Assembly: GCA_002480735.1 (NCBI GenBank)
Contig: DLCS01000006.1
Coordinates: 1-10,028, forward strand
DNA length: 10,028 nucleotides
Source of the DNA: Bacillaceae bacterium UBA7792
GTDB taxonomy: Bacteria; Bacillota; Bacilli; Bacillales; Cytobacillaceae
Direction: 5' to 3'
In this document: piece by piece, positions 1 through 9,994 of the stretch
How the letters are laid out: each line of letters starts with the position of its first letter
Position numbering within the stretch: the first letter of the stretch is position 1
Position numbers and translations under genes: made by a program
The notes under the pieces: model-generated
Seen by the model: only the letters and a program-made list of their open reading frames with translations
Databases searched by the model: none
What the model was told of the DNA's origin: nothing

Positions 1-21
1 ATGCTTATATGGCTGTACCAA
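1..21 (-). CDS. 1-pyrroline-5-carboxylate dehydrogenase, N-terminal fragment (runs off the left edge)
   Basis: Only the first seven codons are in the window: a TTG start at 21 down to 19, then Val-Gln-Pro-Tyr-Lys-His. A strong ribosome binding site, GAGGAGG at 30-36, sits 8 nt before the TTG, and a well-formed promoter lies just upstream, so a gene start here is likely. The motif PYKHEPF is typical of the N-terminus of Bacillus P5C dehydrogenases (RocA/PutC type), which oxidise pyrroline-5-carboxylate to glutamate in proline and arginine breakdown. From memory, a P5C dehydrogenase gene follows camS in some Bacillus genomes, which supports the call. The identity rests on six informative residues plus context, so another product is possible. 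The gene start itself is better supported than the name. Confidence 0.6.
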
Positions 22-64
22 ATTGATCGCCTCCTCTATACTAGTTGCAAAAACATCCACTCAC

Positions 65-93
65 ATTCTATCAGTTTTCTACTTTTCCTTCAA
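65..93 (-). promoter_or_regulatory. Sigma-A promoter for the left-edge dehydrogenase gene
   Basis: Read on the minus strand, TTGAAG (88-93) is followed by a 17-bp spacer and TAGAAT (65-70). A TGA directly before the -10 makes it an extended -10 element. The predicted transcript starts near 58, giving a leader of about 37 nt that contains the GAGGAGG ribosome binding site. All parts are at near-ideal spacing. The -35 hexamer lies inside one arm of an inverted repeat, so the promoter may be controlled by a bound regulator. Confidence 0.65.
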
Positions 94-130
94 TATTCGA
101 AATAATCGATTGTTTAGAGTTGAAGGAAAA
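83..130. repeat. 11-bp perfect inverted repeat over the -35 region (possible operator)
   Basis: TTTTCCTTCAA (83-93) is repeated as its exact reverse complement TTGAAGGAAAA (120-130), with 26 bp between the arms. The left arm contains the -35 hexamer of the dehydrogenase promoter. The right arm lies about 62-72 bp upstream of the predicted transcription start. The centre holds a short palindrome, AATCGATT (104-111). No T-run follows either arm, so this does not look like a terminator. An operator for a dimeric or looping regulator is a reasonable inference, but I do not recognise the motif as the site of a known proline or arginine regulator. Confidence 0.5.
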
Positions 131-132
131 TT

Positions 133-165
133 AATAGAGACAGGTTAAGAAACCCTGTCTCTATT
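133..165 (-). terminator. Probable rho-independent terminator ending the pcrB-pcrA-ligA-camS unit
   Basis: A 12-bp perfect stem, AATAGAGACAGG (133-144) with CCTGTCTCTATT (154-165), encloses a 9-nt loop. On the minus strand the stem is followed by AATTTTCC, a short T-run. It lies about 190 nt after the camS stop and just upstream of the next promoter, the expected place for an operon terminator. On the plus strand a TGTTTTT stretch follows about 10 nt after the stem, so weak bidirectional activity is possible. The T-run is short, so efficiency is uncertain. Confidence 0.6.
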
Positions 166-196
166 GATGGCTGTTTTTCGTACGGATTGTTGTTTT

Positions 197-222
197 GCAA
201 TGGTTTTAATGCCAACCATTGC
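197..222. repeat. 9-bp perfect hairpin in the camS downstream region
   Basis: GCAATGGTT (197-205) pairs exactly with AACCATTGC (214-222) across an 8-nt loop. On the plus strand it is followed by GTTTTG. On the minus strand, the direction of transcription, it is followed by AAAACAAC with no T-run. It is therefore not a terminator for camS, and it could at most be a weak plus-strand one, where no gene exists. An RNA stem in the 3' untranslated region is the simplest reading. Confidence 0.5.
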
Positions 223-259
223 GTTTTGTACCAGACATGGCACACGGATTAAGAAAGCA

Positions 260-355
260 GCTCTTTTCTCCGTTGCTTCAATGGATAAATTGCATAAAAT
301 TAAGTTATATTTGATTCATCTTTTGTCCAAAAGCGACAATGTTTGAGAAAAGAGC
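260..355. repeat. 11-bp perfect inverted repeat starting just after the camS stop
   Basis: GCTCTTTTCTC (260-270) is the exact reverse complement of GAGAAAAGAGC (345-355). The arms are 74 bp apart, and the outer arm lies 1 bp beyond the camS stop codon. Within the enclosed stretch a minor 5-bp stem, TTGTC/GACAA, lies at 323-339. In camS mRNA the arms could form a long-range stem closing the start of the 3' untranslated region. The arms are purine or pyrimidine rich, which raises the chance of a coincidental match. Confidence 0.4.
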
Positions 356-356
356 C

Positions 357-1526
357 TTAATGATAGATATGCACAAACGGTTCTTTCTGATCGACGTCTC
401 GGACGATCAATGCCTCCTGCCCATTTACGGAAGTAATATTAACCTCTACCGAAATATAATCTGGAAAATGCTCAAGTACCAAGCCGGCAACATACTGCGT
501 AAAGCCAACCGCTTCGGCTTTTCCATAGAATTGCATATTGATGTTAATGTTCAATTCCTGGAGCTCATTATCGATGTAGAAGGCCCTTCCTGTGACCCCA
601 TTAAAATTAGGGAAGTACTCCTCCACATCCTGCTTAAAATTCGAAAAGGCTGTTAAGTCATCACGGTGGTTTTTCGTCGCATCATCGGAAGGAAACAATA
701 CATAATCTTCCTTCACATTCTCCCAGCCACCAATTTTGGAGCTTCCTTCTCCGACATTGGCATAGGCAAAAAAGTTCCCTGGCACGACACTAGAGCGGCT
801 TTCCTGCTCAAAGAGAGCAATCGTGATTGGGACCTTTTCTAGGCCTTTGATATGCCGTAAGCGTCCCACGACTTCTTCTGCAATCTTTTTGCCTTCCTTA
901 TCAAGCTTTTCGTGTGAAATCTTCTTTTCGTAGGTTGGGCCATATTTAATCTCCTGATAGTAATGAACACTATTTAGAGCTAGACCAATAACAACGCCAC
1001 CTAGACGAGCTGTTCCATCTTCTCCTTTGACTAGGTAATTATGCTCGAGAATATGAGCCAAGTAAATTGGGTTCTCTTCATTCCTCGTTTTTGCATCACC
1101 AACACCAGGATCGACCGGATTTAGACCAATATTTTCTTCAGGCTTCATCTTCTTCGCCTTTACTTGTTCATCCGTATATTCACGGTTCAACCAAAGCTTT
1201 ACCTTTTTTCCATCAAGATATTGACCTTCCTGAAACAAGTATTTATCAGGGCTGAATGTATTTCGAGCAATTCGCATCAGACCTGTTTCAAATTCATCAA
1301 TATCATACCGTGTATTTAGCTGACCCACTATCACTCCTCTAGCTTCTGAAGGCTCGAAGGGTAAAATCGTTTGATAATATTGATCAGAAATTTTATATTT
1401 TGGGATAATCGCTTTCTTTTTCGAATCGTCCTTCTCCTGAACAATCTGCTGATCCTTCTGGAAATTAGGGGCACAGCCCGTAAGGAGCAGGACAAATGCT
1501 AAAACGACCACTGAGATTTTTCTCAT
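357..1526 (-). CDS. camS: CamS family sex pheromone precursor lipoprotein
   Basis: A 389-residue exported lipoprotein of the CamS (YerH) family, predicted to be anchored to the outer face of the membrane. The N-terminus is a type II signal peptide: Met-Arg-Lys, a hydrophobic run, then the lipobox LLTGC with the lipid-modified cysteine at position 18. A charged, lysine-rich linker (about 24-40) leads into the soluble domain. In enterococci the signal peptide of CamS is processed to the cAM373 conjugation pheromone; the role of the mature protein is unknown. The ATG start is supported by AAGAGGTG at 1535-1542, 8 nt upstream. The gene begins 31 bp after the ligA stop with no terminator between them, so it is probably the last gene of the pcrB-pcrA-ligA-camS unit. 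No truncation or frameshift is seen. Confidence 0.9.
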   Translation of the reverse strand: MRKISVVVLAFVLLLTGCAPNFQKDQQIVQEKDDSKKKAIIPKYKISDQYYQTILPFEPSEARGVIVGQLNTRYDIDEFETGLMRIARNTFSPDKYLFQEGQYLDGKKVKLWLNREYTDEQVKAKKMKPEENIGLNPVDPGVGDAKTRNEENPIYLAHILEHNYLVKGEDGTARLGGVVIGLALNSVHYYQEIKYGPTYEKKISHEKLDKEGKKIAEEVVGRLRHIKGLEKVPITIALFEQESRSSVVPGNFFAYANVGEGSSKIGGWENVKEDYVLFPSDDATKNHRDDLTAFSNFKQDVEEYFPNFNGVTGRAFYIDNELQELNININMQFYGKAEAVGFTQYVAGLVLEHFPDYISVEVNITSVNGQEALIVRDVDQKEPFVHIYH

Positions 1527-1557
1527 GGTACTTACACCTCTTATTGTATCTTCATTT

Positions 1558-5795
<4,238 letters not shown>

Positions 5796-5802
5796 TTTTA
5801 CA

Positions 5803-5807
5803 CCACC
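5803..5807 (-). promoter_or_regulatory. Ribosome binding site that decides the pcrA start
   Basis: GGTGG on the minus strand lies 7 nt before the ATG at 5795. The in-frame TTG at 5813 is upstream of this site and has no comparable site of its own. The site therefore supports the shorter, 735-residue protein. Confidence 0.75.
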
Positions 5808-5831
5808 ATACAAACATACGTTCTTATAACC

Positions 5832-5860
5832 ATTGTAATCGAACTTGTTATTTCATTCAA
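5832..5860 (-). promoter_or_regulatory. Candidate sigma-A promoter for pcrA-ligA-camS
   Basis: On the minus strand TTGAAT (5855-5860) and TACAAT (5832-5837) are separated by exactly 17 bp. That is four of six and five of six matches to the sigma-A consensus. The -35 overlaps the last codons and the first base of the stop codon of pcrB. A transcript would start near 5825 and give pcrA a leader of about 30 nt. The match is by eye, and the area is A/T-rich, so chance is not excluded. Confidence 0.5.
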
Positions 5861-6539
5861 ACTTTATTTTCACTGTTTCTAATGCATGATCGAAGTTTGT
5901 ATAAATCGAGTTCCCTACCACAATCACATCTGCATGGGCAGACATTTCCCTTGCTTGTTCTAGCGTCTTAATTCCGCCTCCATAAAAGAGGGTCGTCCGC
6001 TCTAGCACCTGCTTGGTTTCTTGTACAAGACTCGGATCTCCATAGCTTCCGCTGTATTCAAGATAAAATACGGGGTGATGGAACATTTTTTCCGCAAGCC
6101 TTGCATATGCGATGACATCATCCGTACTCAAATTCGTCCGTGCATTTGTTAATTTAGCTACCTTACAATCTTCATTAAGAATACAATAGCCTTGAAAAAT
6201 GATTTCCTCCCAGTTCATGATGTCGCCAAATTCTTTGACCGCTTCATGATGCAGATCAATGATCCATTTGGGATTCGTGCTATTTAACACAGATGGGATA
6301 AAATATAGGTCAAAGCCCGGAGTAATAGATTCGATATTGGAAATTTCCAATACACATGGTACCGTGTACCTGCGAACTCTCGCCATCAGGTCTAGTACTT
6401 TTTCAAGAGTCACACCGTCAGTGCCACCTATAATAATGGCATCTGTTCCAGACTCACATAGCTTTTCAAGATTCTCATCAGAAATTTCCTTATTCGGGTC
6501 CAGCTTAAATGCATGGCGCCATTCACGAACATCGTACAC
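5853..6539 (-). CDS. pcrB: Heptaprenylglyceryl phosphate synthase PcrB
   Basis: A 228-residue TIM-barrel prenyltransferase of the PcrB/GGGP synthase family. In Bacillus it joins sn-glycerol-1-phosphate to heptaprenyl diphosphate, making an archaeal-type ether lipid precursor. Family motifs are intact: KLDP near the N-terminus (12-15), [16 protein letters not shown] (29-44), [14 protein letters not shown] (74-87), YLEYSG (159-164), YGGGI (186-190) and VVGNSIY (207-213). The glycine-rich segments at 187-189 and 209-210 form the phosphate site in this family. Translation starts at GTG with GGAGG (6549-6553) 9 nt upstream. The gene has its own promoter and is the first gene of its unit. It shares no pathway with pcrA or ligA, but the pairing with pcrA is conserved in Bacilli and is the source of its name. 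Length matches the B. subtilis protein. Confidence 0.96.
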   Translation of the reverse strand: MYDVREWRHAFKLDPNKEISDENLEKLCESGTDAIIIGGTDGVTLEKVLDLMARVRRYTVPCVLEISNIESITPGFDLYFIPSVLNSTNPKWIIDLHHEAVKEFGDIMNWEEIIFQGYCILNEDCKVAKLTNARTNLSTDDVIAYARLAEKMFHHPVFYLEYSGSYGDPSLVQETKQVLERTTLFYGGGIKTLEQAREMSAHADVIVVGNSIYTNFDHALETVKIKFE

Positions 6540-6548
6540 GTCCAGCTT

Positions 6549-6553
6549 CCTCC
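6549..6553 (-). promoter_or_regulatory. Ribosome binding site for the GTG start of pcrB
   Basis: GGAGG on the minus strand lies 9 nt before the GTG at 6539. It fixes this non-ATG start, and the protein N-terminus ([15 protein letters not shown]) agrees with the family. Confidence 0.8.
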
Positions 6554-6574
6554 AATCAATTATTCCATTCCAAC

Positions 6575-6603
6575 ATTATACCATTTGAAGCAGTATTTAA
6601 AAA
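6575..6603 (-). promoter_or_regulatory. Extended -10 sigma-A promoter for pcrB
   Basis: On the minus strand a perfect -10, TATAAT (6575-6580), is preceded by TGG, giving the TGNTATAAT extended element. At 17-bp spacing the -35 position holds TTTTTA (6598-6603), a poor match that lies in the T-rich tail of the yerC terminator. The extended -10 would compensate. Transcription would start near 6568 with a leader of about 29 nt that includes the GGAGG site. Confidence 0.75.
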
Positions 6604-6637
6604 ATGAAAACCGAGGAATCGTGTCTTGTTCCTCGGT
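6598..6637 (-). terminator. Rho-independent terminator after yerC
   Basis: A 9-bp perfect stem, ACCGAGGAA (6610-6618) with TTCCTCGGT (6629-6637), closes a 10-nt loop. On the minus strand it is followed at once by TTTCATTTTTT. It begins 11 nt after the yerC stop codon and separates the yerA-yerB-yerC unit from pcrB. This is a textbook intrinsic terminator. Confidence 0.9.
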
Positions 6638-6648
6638 CCTTCTGAATT

Positions 6649-6945
6649 TTATTTTTCATCCTTAATCCTTTCAAGCACTAACTCATAGGCGTCATTTCCA
6701 TAATTTAAGCATCGCTTTACACGGGATATAGTCGCCGTACTTGCACCTGTCTCTGTTTCAATTTTGTGATAGGTCTTACCCTCACGGAGCATGCGCGCAA
6801 CCTCCAAACGCTGCGCTAGTGATTGTATTTCGTTCACAGTACATAAATCATCAAAAAAACGATAGCATTCCTCTAAATCATTTAAGGACAAAATGGCATT
6901 GAATAATTGATCAAGTTCTTTCCCTCTTAGCTTATCTATTTGCAT
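6649..6945 (-). CDS. yerC: YerC/YecD family TrpR-like transcriptional regulator
   Basis: A 98-residue all-helical protein of the TrpR superfamily. The DNA-binding part covers about 39-83: EIQSLAQRLEVARML, a turn at REGKTY, then a helix-turn-helix whose recognition helix is STATISRVKRCL. Family members are small dimeric repressors. I recall comparative genomic work linking YerC (HisR) to control of histidine metabolism in Firmicutes, but nothing in this window tests that, and no his gene is present. The ATG start is preceded by AAAAGGGG (6953-6960) at 7 nt. It follows yerB by 29 bp and is closed by a strong terminator, so it is probably co-transcribed with yerB. Length and HTH are normal. The ligand and targets cannot be told from the sequence. 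Confidence 0.92.
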   Translation of the reverse strand: MQIDKLRGKELDQLFNAILSLNDLEECYRFFDDLCTVNEIQSLAQRLEVARMLREGKTYHKIETETGASTATISRVKRCLNYGNDAYELVLERIKDEK

Positions 6946-6974
6946 ATGTCTACCCCTTTTAGATGGCGTTATAG

Positions 6975-8018
6975 TTACTGCGCTTCAAAAGAAACAATTT
7001 GTTCTAATCCTTTACCGGATGGAACGATATTGATCCATGTTTTTCCAGGGACAAATCCGACTTCTCGTCCATTTGCGAAAGGAAGAAGCTTGCCTCCTTG
7101 GTTCTTCCATTCAACTTCCTTCCATTGCCCTCTTTGTAGCAAGTAGGCATCTCCGCCAGAAGCTAAATTGATTTCCCGTCTTCCCTCGCTGTCAATCACC
7201 TTATGCTCCGCTTCTAGGATGAGGATATTATCTAAAAGAAGAGGGTCTTTTGAATCTGAGTCAACCGTCAGTTCGCCATTGGAATAACGTTTATATTTCT
7301 TTTCATGCTCGTCATATTCATATTGAACATTAAACAAATTACTGGAGAAATAAGAAATCAAAGCGGATGTTGCCTTTTCTCCATCCAACTGTTCTATCTC
7401 TTTTTCTGTTAAAAAGGTTAAAGCAGAAGGAGGCTGATCCATATCATAGCCAATCTTCTCTGCTCCTTTTAGGACATTCTCCGAAGTAATATAGGAGTTA
7501 TGCGGTGCCACCCGGCTCTTGTCTCTCTTAAACAAAGAACCATCATATTGCATCCCATTTATATGGTCAACATATCCATTATCAAGCATTTTCTTAGCCT
7601 CTGGGCTATACCCATGTGCAATATAAAGAGCATCATAGCCCTTTGCTAATTCAATAAAATAATCTCTAGCACTTCTAACCGGTCCTATCCGATCGGCTTG
7701 TTCACTTTGAAAAATGGCAAGAAAGCGTGTGACATTGCCTTCTGCTAATAATTCATACACGATATCTGCCTTATGAAAGCCTGATTGCGGGCGAGCTTTT
7801 GGGTCATTATTAATCATCACTGCGTAGGCACGTCCTGAAGGCTCCTCTTTAAGCCCTACTCCTGTTAATGGAGCTTGATATGGAAAGACTTCTTTTTCTT
7901 TTTTGGTCACGTCGGTTACTTCTTTTTCTTCATGTTCTTTTACCGTTTCTTTTTTATCACTGCAGCCCGCCAATACAGCAATGAAGACTGCCATGAGAAC
8001 GATCCATCTCCGCTTCAT
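6975..8018 (-). CDS. yerB: DUF3048 domain lipoprotein YerB
   Basis: A 347-residue predicted lipoprotein of unknown function. MKRR, a hydrophobic stretch and the lipobox VLAGC place the lipidated cysteine at 19. A strongly charged Lys/Glu linker (20-43) follows, then the DUF3048 N-terminal domain (about 48-190) and C-terminal domain (about 225-345). Conserved-looking blocks are IGPVRSARDYFIELAKGYDALYIAHG (111-136), KRDKSRVAPHNSY (164-176) and the C-terminal LPFANGREVGFVPGKTW stretch (322-338). The protein probably works at the outer face of the membrane or in the wall space. The ATG start has AGGGAGT (8024-8030) 5-6 nt upstream. It begins 40 bp after the yerA stop and ends 29 bp before yerC, so one transcript is likely. 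No enzyme activity should be assumed. Confidence 0.9.
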   Translation of the reverse strand: MKRRWIVLMAVFIAVLAGCSDKKETVKEHEEKEVTDVTKKEKEVFPYQAPLTGVGLKEEPSGRAYAVMINNDPKARPQSGFHKADIVYELLAEGNVTRFLAIFQSEQADRIGPVRSARDYFIELAKGYDALYIAHGYSPEAKKMLDNGYVDHINGMQYDGSLFKRDKSRVAPHNSYITSENVLKGAEKIGYDMDQPPSALTFLTEKEIEQLDGEKATSALISYFSSNLFNVQYEYDEHEKKYKRYSNGELTVDSDSKDPLLLDNILILEAEHKVIDSEGRREINLASGGDAYLLQRGQWKEVEWKNQGGKLLPFANGREVGFVPGKTWINIVPSGKGLEQIVSFEAQ

Positions 8019-8050
8019 AATGCACTCCCTATCTCATATAGAAAAATCCT

Positions 8051-8079
8051 TTTATATTTTAACGCACTATAGTTGGAAA
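8051..8079 (-). promoter_or_regulatory. Candidate internal promoter for yerB-yerC
   Basis: On the minus strand TTTCCA (8074-8079) and TATAAA (8051-8056) are 17 bp apart, four of six and five of six consensus matches. The -35 lies in the last codons of yerA, and a transcript would start near 8044, about 26 nt before the yerB ATG. The surrounding DNA is A/T-rich, so this is a moderate candidate. Confidence 0.35.
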
Positions 8080-9801
8080 GAGTACCATTTTATTCATAAC
8101 ATCATAAACCCCCTGTTGGGTGACCCGAATGTATGGTAAATGAGTGGATGTAAAAAATAATAATGAATAAATCGGATCGTTAAATTTATAGCCTCTTTCA
8201 ACTAAGTAAGAGGAGAGTTTTTTCTCGTCCTCAATAAGCTCTTCGACCGTTTTATCGGACATAACTCCTTTGAGTGGCAAAGCAATTTCCATGACTATTT
8301 CTTGAGCCTCACTAACGACAATTCCTCCGCCTATTTCCTTTAAGCGATTAAAAGCTCTAAGCATTTCATTTTTATCCTTCCCGATAAGGACGATATCACC
8401 AGTGAAAGAATAAGAGCTCGCAAGGCCTGGGAGGCTTTTCGCAAATCCTTTTACGACCGTATTAATTCTCCATTTTCCTTCCCGATCAATGAGCATAAAA
8501 AAACACTCATCATGGGAATCAGAGATTTGATCATAATTCGAATCAATAGATATGGAATACGGCTTCGTAATAACAGAGTTTTCCATTTGAATACCAAATG
8601 GCATTGAAAACTGAAGATCATCAGGGCTTAAATCCCAATCAATGTTCAATGCATCTAAACCATGCTCCTGCCAATTGATATCGTTATATTGATCGATGAT
8701 GTTCCCATCCCGTTTGACCCACTTTCCCTTTGCCAAAACAGAAACAGGTGTAGGATTCTTCTCATTCTCAAGGAAATTGATATTCGCAACTCTTCCTGTC
8801 GCAATATTTCCATGTAGATACTCCAAATTATAATAACGGGCGACATTAATTGTTGCCATATTATAGGCATCCACGACTGGGATACCCTTTTCGATGGCCA
8901 TCCGAATCATGTTATCAATAATTCCAGCCTCGTAAAAGGAAGCCGACGAACCATCTGTATTAAACATAAACTGATCATAATGTTCAATGCCTAGTGTTTG
9001 AATTTCATCAAGAAGAACCGGTAAATCAGGGCGAATCGAGGAATGTCTTAACGAAACCATGTATCCCTGCATCAGCCGATGATAAATTTCCTCCCCGTTA
9101 ATGGCTTCATGATCACAATCTGCACCAAACAAAGTCATTTTGGCCAATGTTTTTTCCGAAGCCCCTGGAAAGTGACCTTCAATCTTCTTCCTCATCCTCT
9201 TGGTTTCTTGAATCCAATGAAGCATCATATCGTCCCCATCTAAAAGCTTCGGCCAACCCGTTAGCTCTCCACCCTGCAATACCGCATCATGCTCAAGCCA
9301 GGACTTCACATCGGCATGGGAAAAAATATCCACCTCATCAAGAATTTCAGTTTGTGCATCAAATCGGCACCACCAATACATGGATGTCGGGATATTTCTC
9401 AACTCCCTTAGCAAAGAAAACGCTTTCTTTTTTTCTAACTGCAAAAGGAGCATCATATTGTCATTTATTAATGTAGTCGTTCCAAATTGAGATGCATACC
9501 TAGCTAACGAATGGGGATTATATAAATGAAATGGGTGTGCATGTGGTTCAATATAGCCAGGGACTAGATATTGGCCCGCACAATCGACGACTTCACAGCT
9601 TGACATATTGTCTGGTAGCTTGTCACCCACATAGACAATTCGATCCTCATAAATCCATATATTAGCTGTTACCCATTTTCGAAAAACCTGATTTAAATAA
9701 CATGCATCTTTTAATAAGATCGTTGGTGCCAGCTTCCCATCTAAGACGGAAACATGCTCTCTAATCTGTTTGTTCTTCCAACGATACCGTTGTTCTAGCA
9801 C
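8059..9801 (-). CDS. yerA: Adenine deaminase-like amidohydrolase YerA
   Basis: A 580-residue metal-dependent amidohydrolase of the adenine deaminase family; B. subtilis YerA has a similar length. Likely metal ligands, matched to canonical adenine deaminase by pattern, are His87 and His89 in PGYIEPHAHP, Glu179 in GGELTG, His210 in EGHFPG, His231 in DHE and Asp283 in NTDG. The block MATINVARYY...GNIATGRVANI (315-341) is the usual end of the catalytic barrel. The C-terminal region does not show the S/AHDSHN motif of true adenine deaminases and has a LASSYSFTGD stretch instead. The substrate may therefore differ; adenine to hypoxanthine is plausible but unproven. The start is GTG, supported by GGGAGGG (9808-9814) 6 nt upstream. 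It is the first gene of a probable yerA-yerB-yerC unit. Confidence 0.88.
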   Translation of the reverse strand: MLEQRYRWKNKQIREHVSVLDGKLAPTILLKDACYLNQVFRKWVTANIWIYEDRIVYVGDKLPDNMSSCEVVDCAGQYLVPGYIEPHAHPFHLYNPHSLARYASQFGTTTLINDNMMLLLQLEKKKAFSLLRELRNIPTSMYWWCRFDAQTEILDEVDIFSHADVKSWLEHDAVLQGGELTGWPKLLDGDDMMLHWIQETKRMRKKIEGHFPGASEKTLAKMTLFGADCDHEAINGEEIYHRLMQGYMVSLRHSSIRPDLPVLLDEIQTLGIEHYDQFMFNTDGSSASFYEAGIIDNMIRMAIEKGIPVVDAYNMATINVARYYNLEYLHGNIATGRVANINFLENEKNPTPVSVLAKGKWVKRDGNIIDQYNDINWQEHGLDALNIDWDLSPDDLQFSMPFGIQMENSVITKPYSISIDSNYDQISDSHDECFFMLIDREGKWRINTVVKGFAKSLPGLASSYSFTGDIVLIGKDKNEMLRAFNRLKEIGGGIVVSEAQEIVMEIALPLKGVMSDKTVEELIEDEKKLSSYLVERGYKFNDPIYSLLFFTSTHLPYIRVTQQGVYDVMNKMVLFPTIVR

Positions 9802-9807
9802 AATGCT

Positions 9808-9814
9808 CCCTCCC
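9808..9814 (-). promoter_or_regulatory. Ribosome binding site for the GTG start of yerA
   Basis: GGGAGGG on the minus strand lies 6 nt before the GTG at 9801. It is the only strong site nearby and fixes the start, in agreement with a family-like N-terminus (QRYRWKNKQIREHVSVLDG). Confidence 0.75.
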
Positions 9815-9965
9815 TTTTGAAAATACTGTGATGTATTGACATTGGCTCTATTTTTAAAAAAAGGACTGTTTAATCATGCCGCCTTATGTGTAGTTCGTTG
9901 CTCGTCATACTGAGAAAAACATTAACAATGCCATTGAAAGGAAAGAAAACCCTTTCATATCTTCT
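9815..9965 (-). other. Probable long untranslated leader of yerA
   Basis: If the promoter near 9966-9994 is used, yerA has a leader of about 158 nt. I see a 6-bp stem GAAAGG/CCTTTC (9936-9941 with 9951-9956) and a seven-T run (complement of 9856-9862) about 55 nt before the start. Only a weak stem (AAGGC with GTCCTT, one bulge) precedes that T-run. I found no purine riboswitch core, T-box signature or clear PurR box pair. Leader regulation is possible but not shown. Confidence 0.3.
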
Positions 9966-9994
9966 ATAATAGAGTACCATAATTCGTCGTTTAA
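9966..9994 (-). promoter_or_regulatory. Candidate sigma-A promoter for yerA
   Basis: On the minus strand TTAAAC (9989-9994) and TATTAT (9966-9971) are 17 bp apart, three of six and five of six matches. The DNA directly upstream of the -35 (9998-10028) is almost pure A/T with A- and T-runs, like an UP element, which strengthens the call. No nearer candidate has a better pair of hexamers. Confidence 0.4.

Larger units (their letters stand above)
166..356. other. Gene-free region downstream of camS
   Basis: I see no supportable gene between the probable terminator and the camS stop. One plus-strand open frame from 164 to 346 could use a TTG start, but it has no ribosome binding site and no recognisable protein features. 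If transcription from camS reads through to the terminator, this stretch is a 3' untranslated region of about 190 nt with two sets of inverted repeats, listed separately. No T-run directly follows the camS stop. Confidence 0.6.

Noticed and set aside
45..62. Sigma-54 (sigma-L) promoter for the dehydrogenase gene, from TGGATGTTTTTGCA on the minus strand
   Set aside because: The GG and GC doublets are 8 bp apart instead of 10, and a good sigma-A promoter is present.
164..346. 60-residue plus-strand open frame downstream of camS
   Set aside because: It starts with TTG inside the terminator stem, has no ribosome binding site, overlaps strong hairpins and resembles no family I recognise.
339..656. 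105-residue plus-strand open frame
   Set aside because: Nearly all of it is the reverse complement of the 3' end of camS, which is a full-length recognisable protein.
5796..5813. TTG start at 5813 for pcrA (six extra residues)
   Set aside because: The added codons cover the GGTGG ribosome binding site, and the family N-terminus fits the ATG at 5795.
9836..9841. Plus-strand TTGACA as a -35 element
   Set aside because: No -10 hexamer occurs at 15-19 bp spacing, and no plus-strand gene lies downstream.
9965..9970. Plus-strand TATAAT as a -10 element
   Set aside because: The nearest -35-like hexamer (TTGAAA at 9934-9939) is 25 bp away, too far; the same bases serve better as a minus-strand -10.
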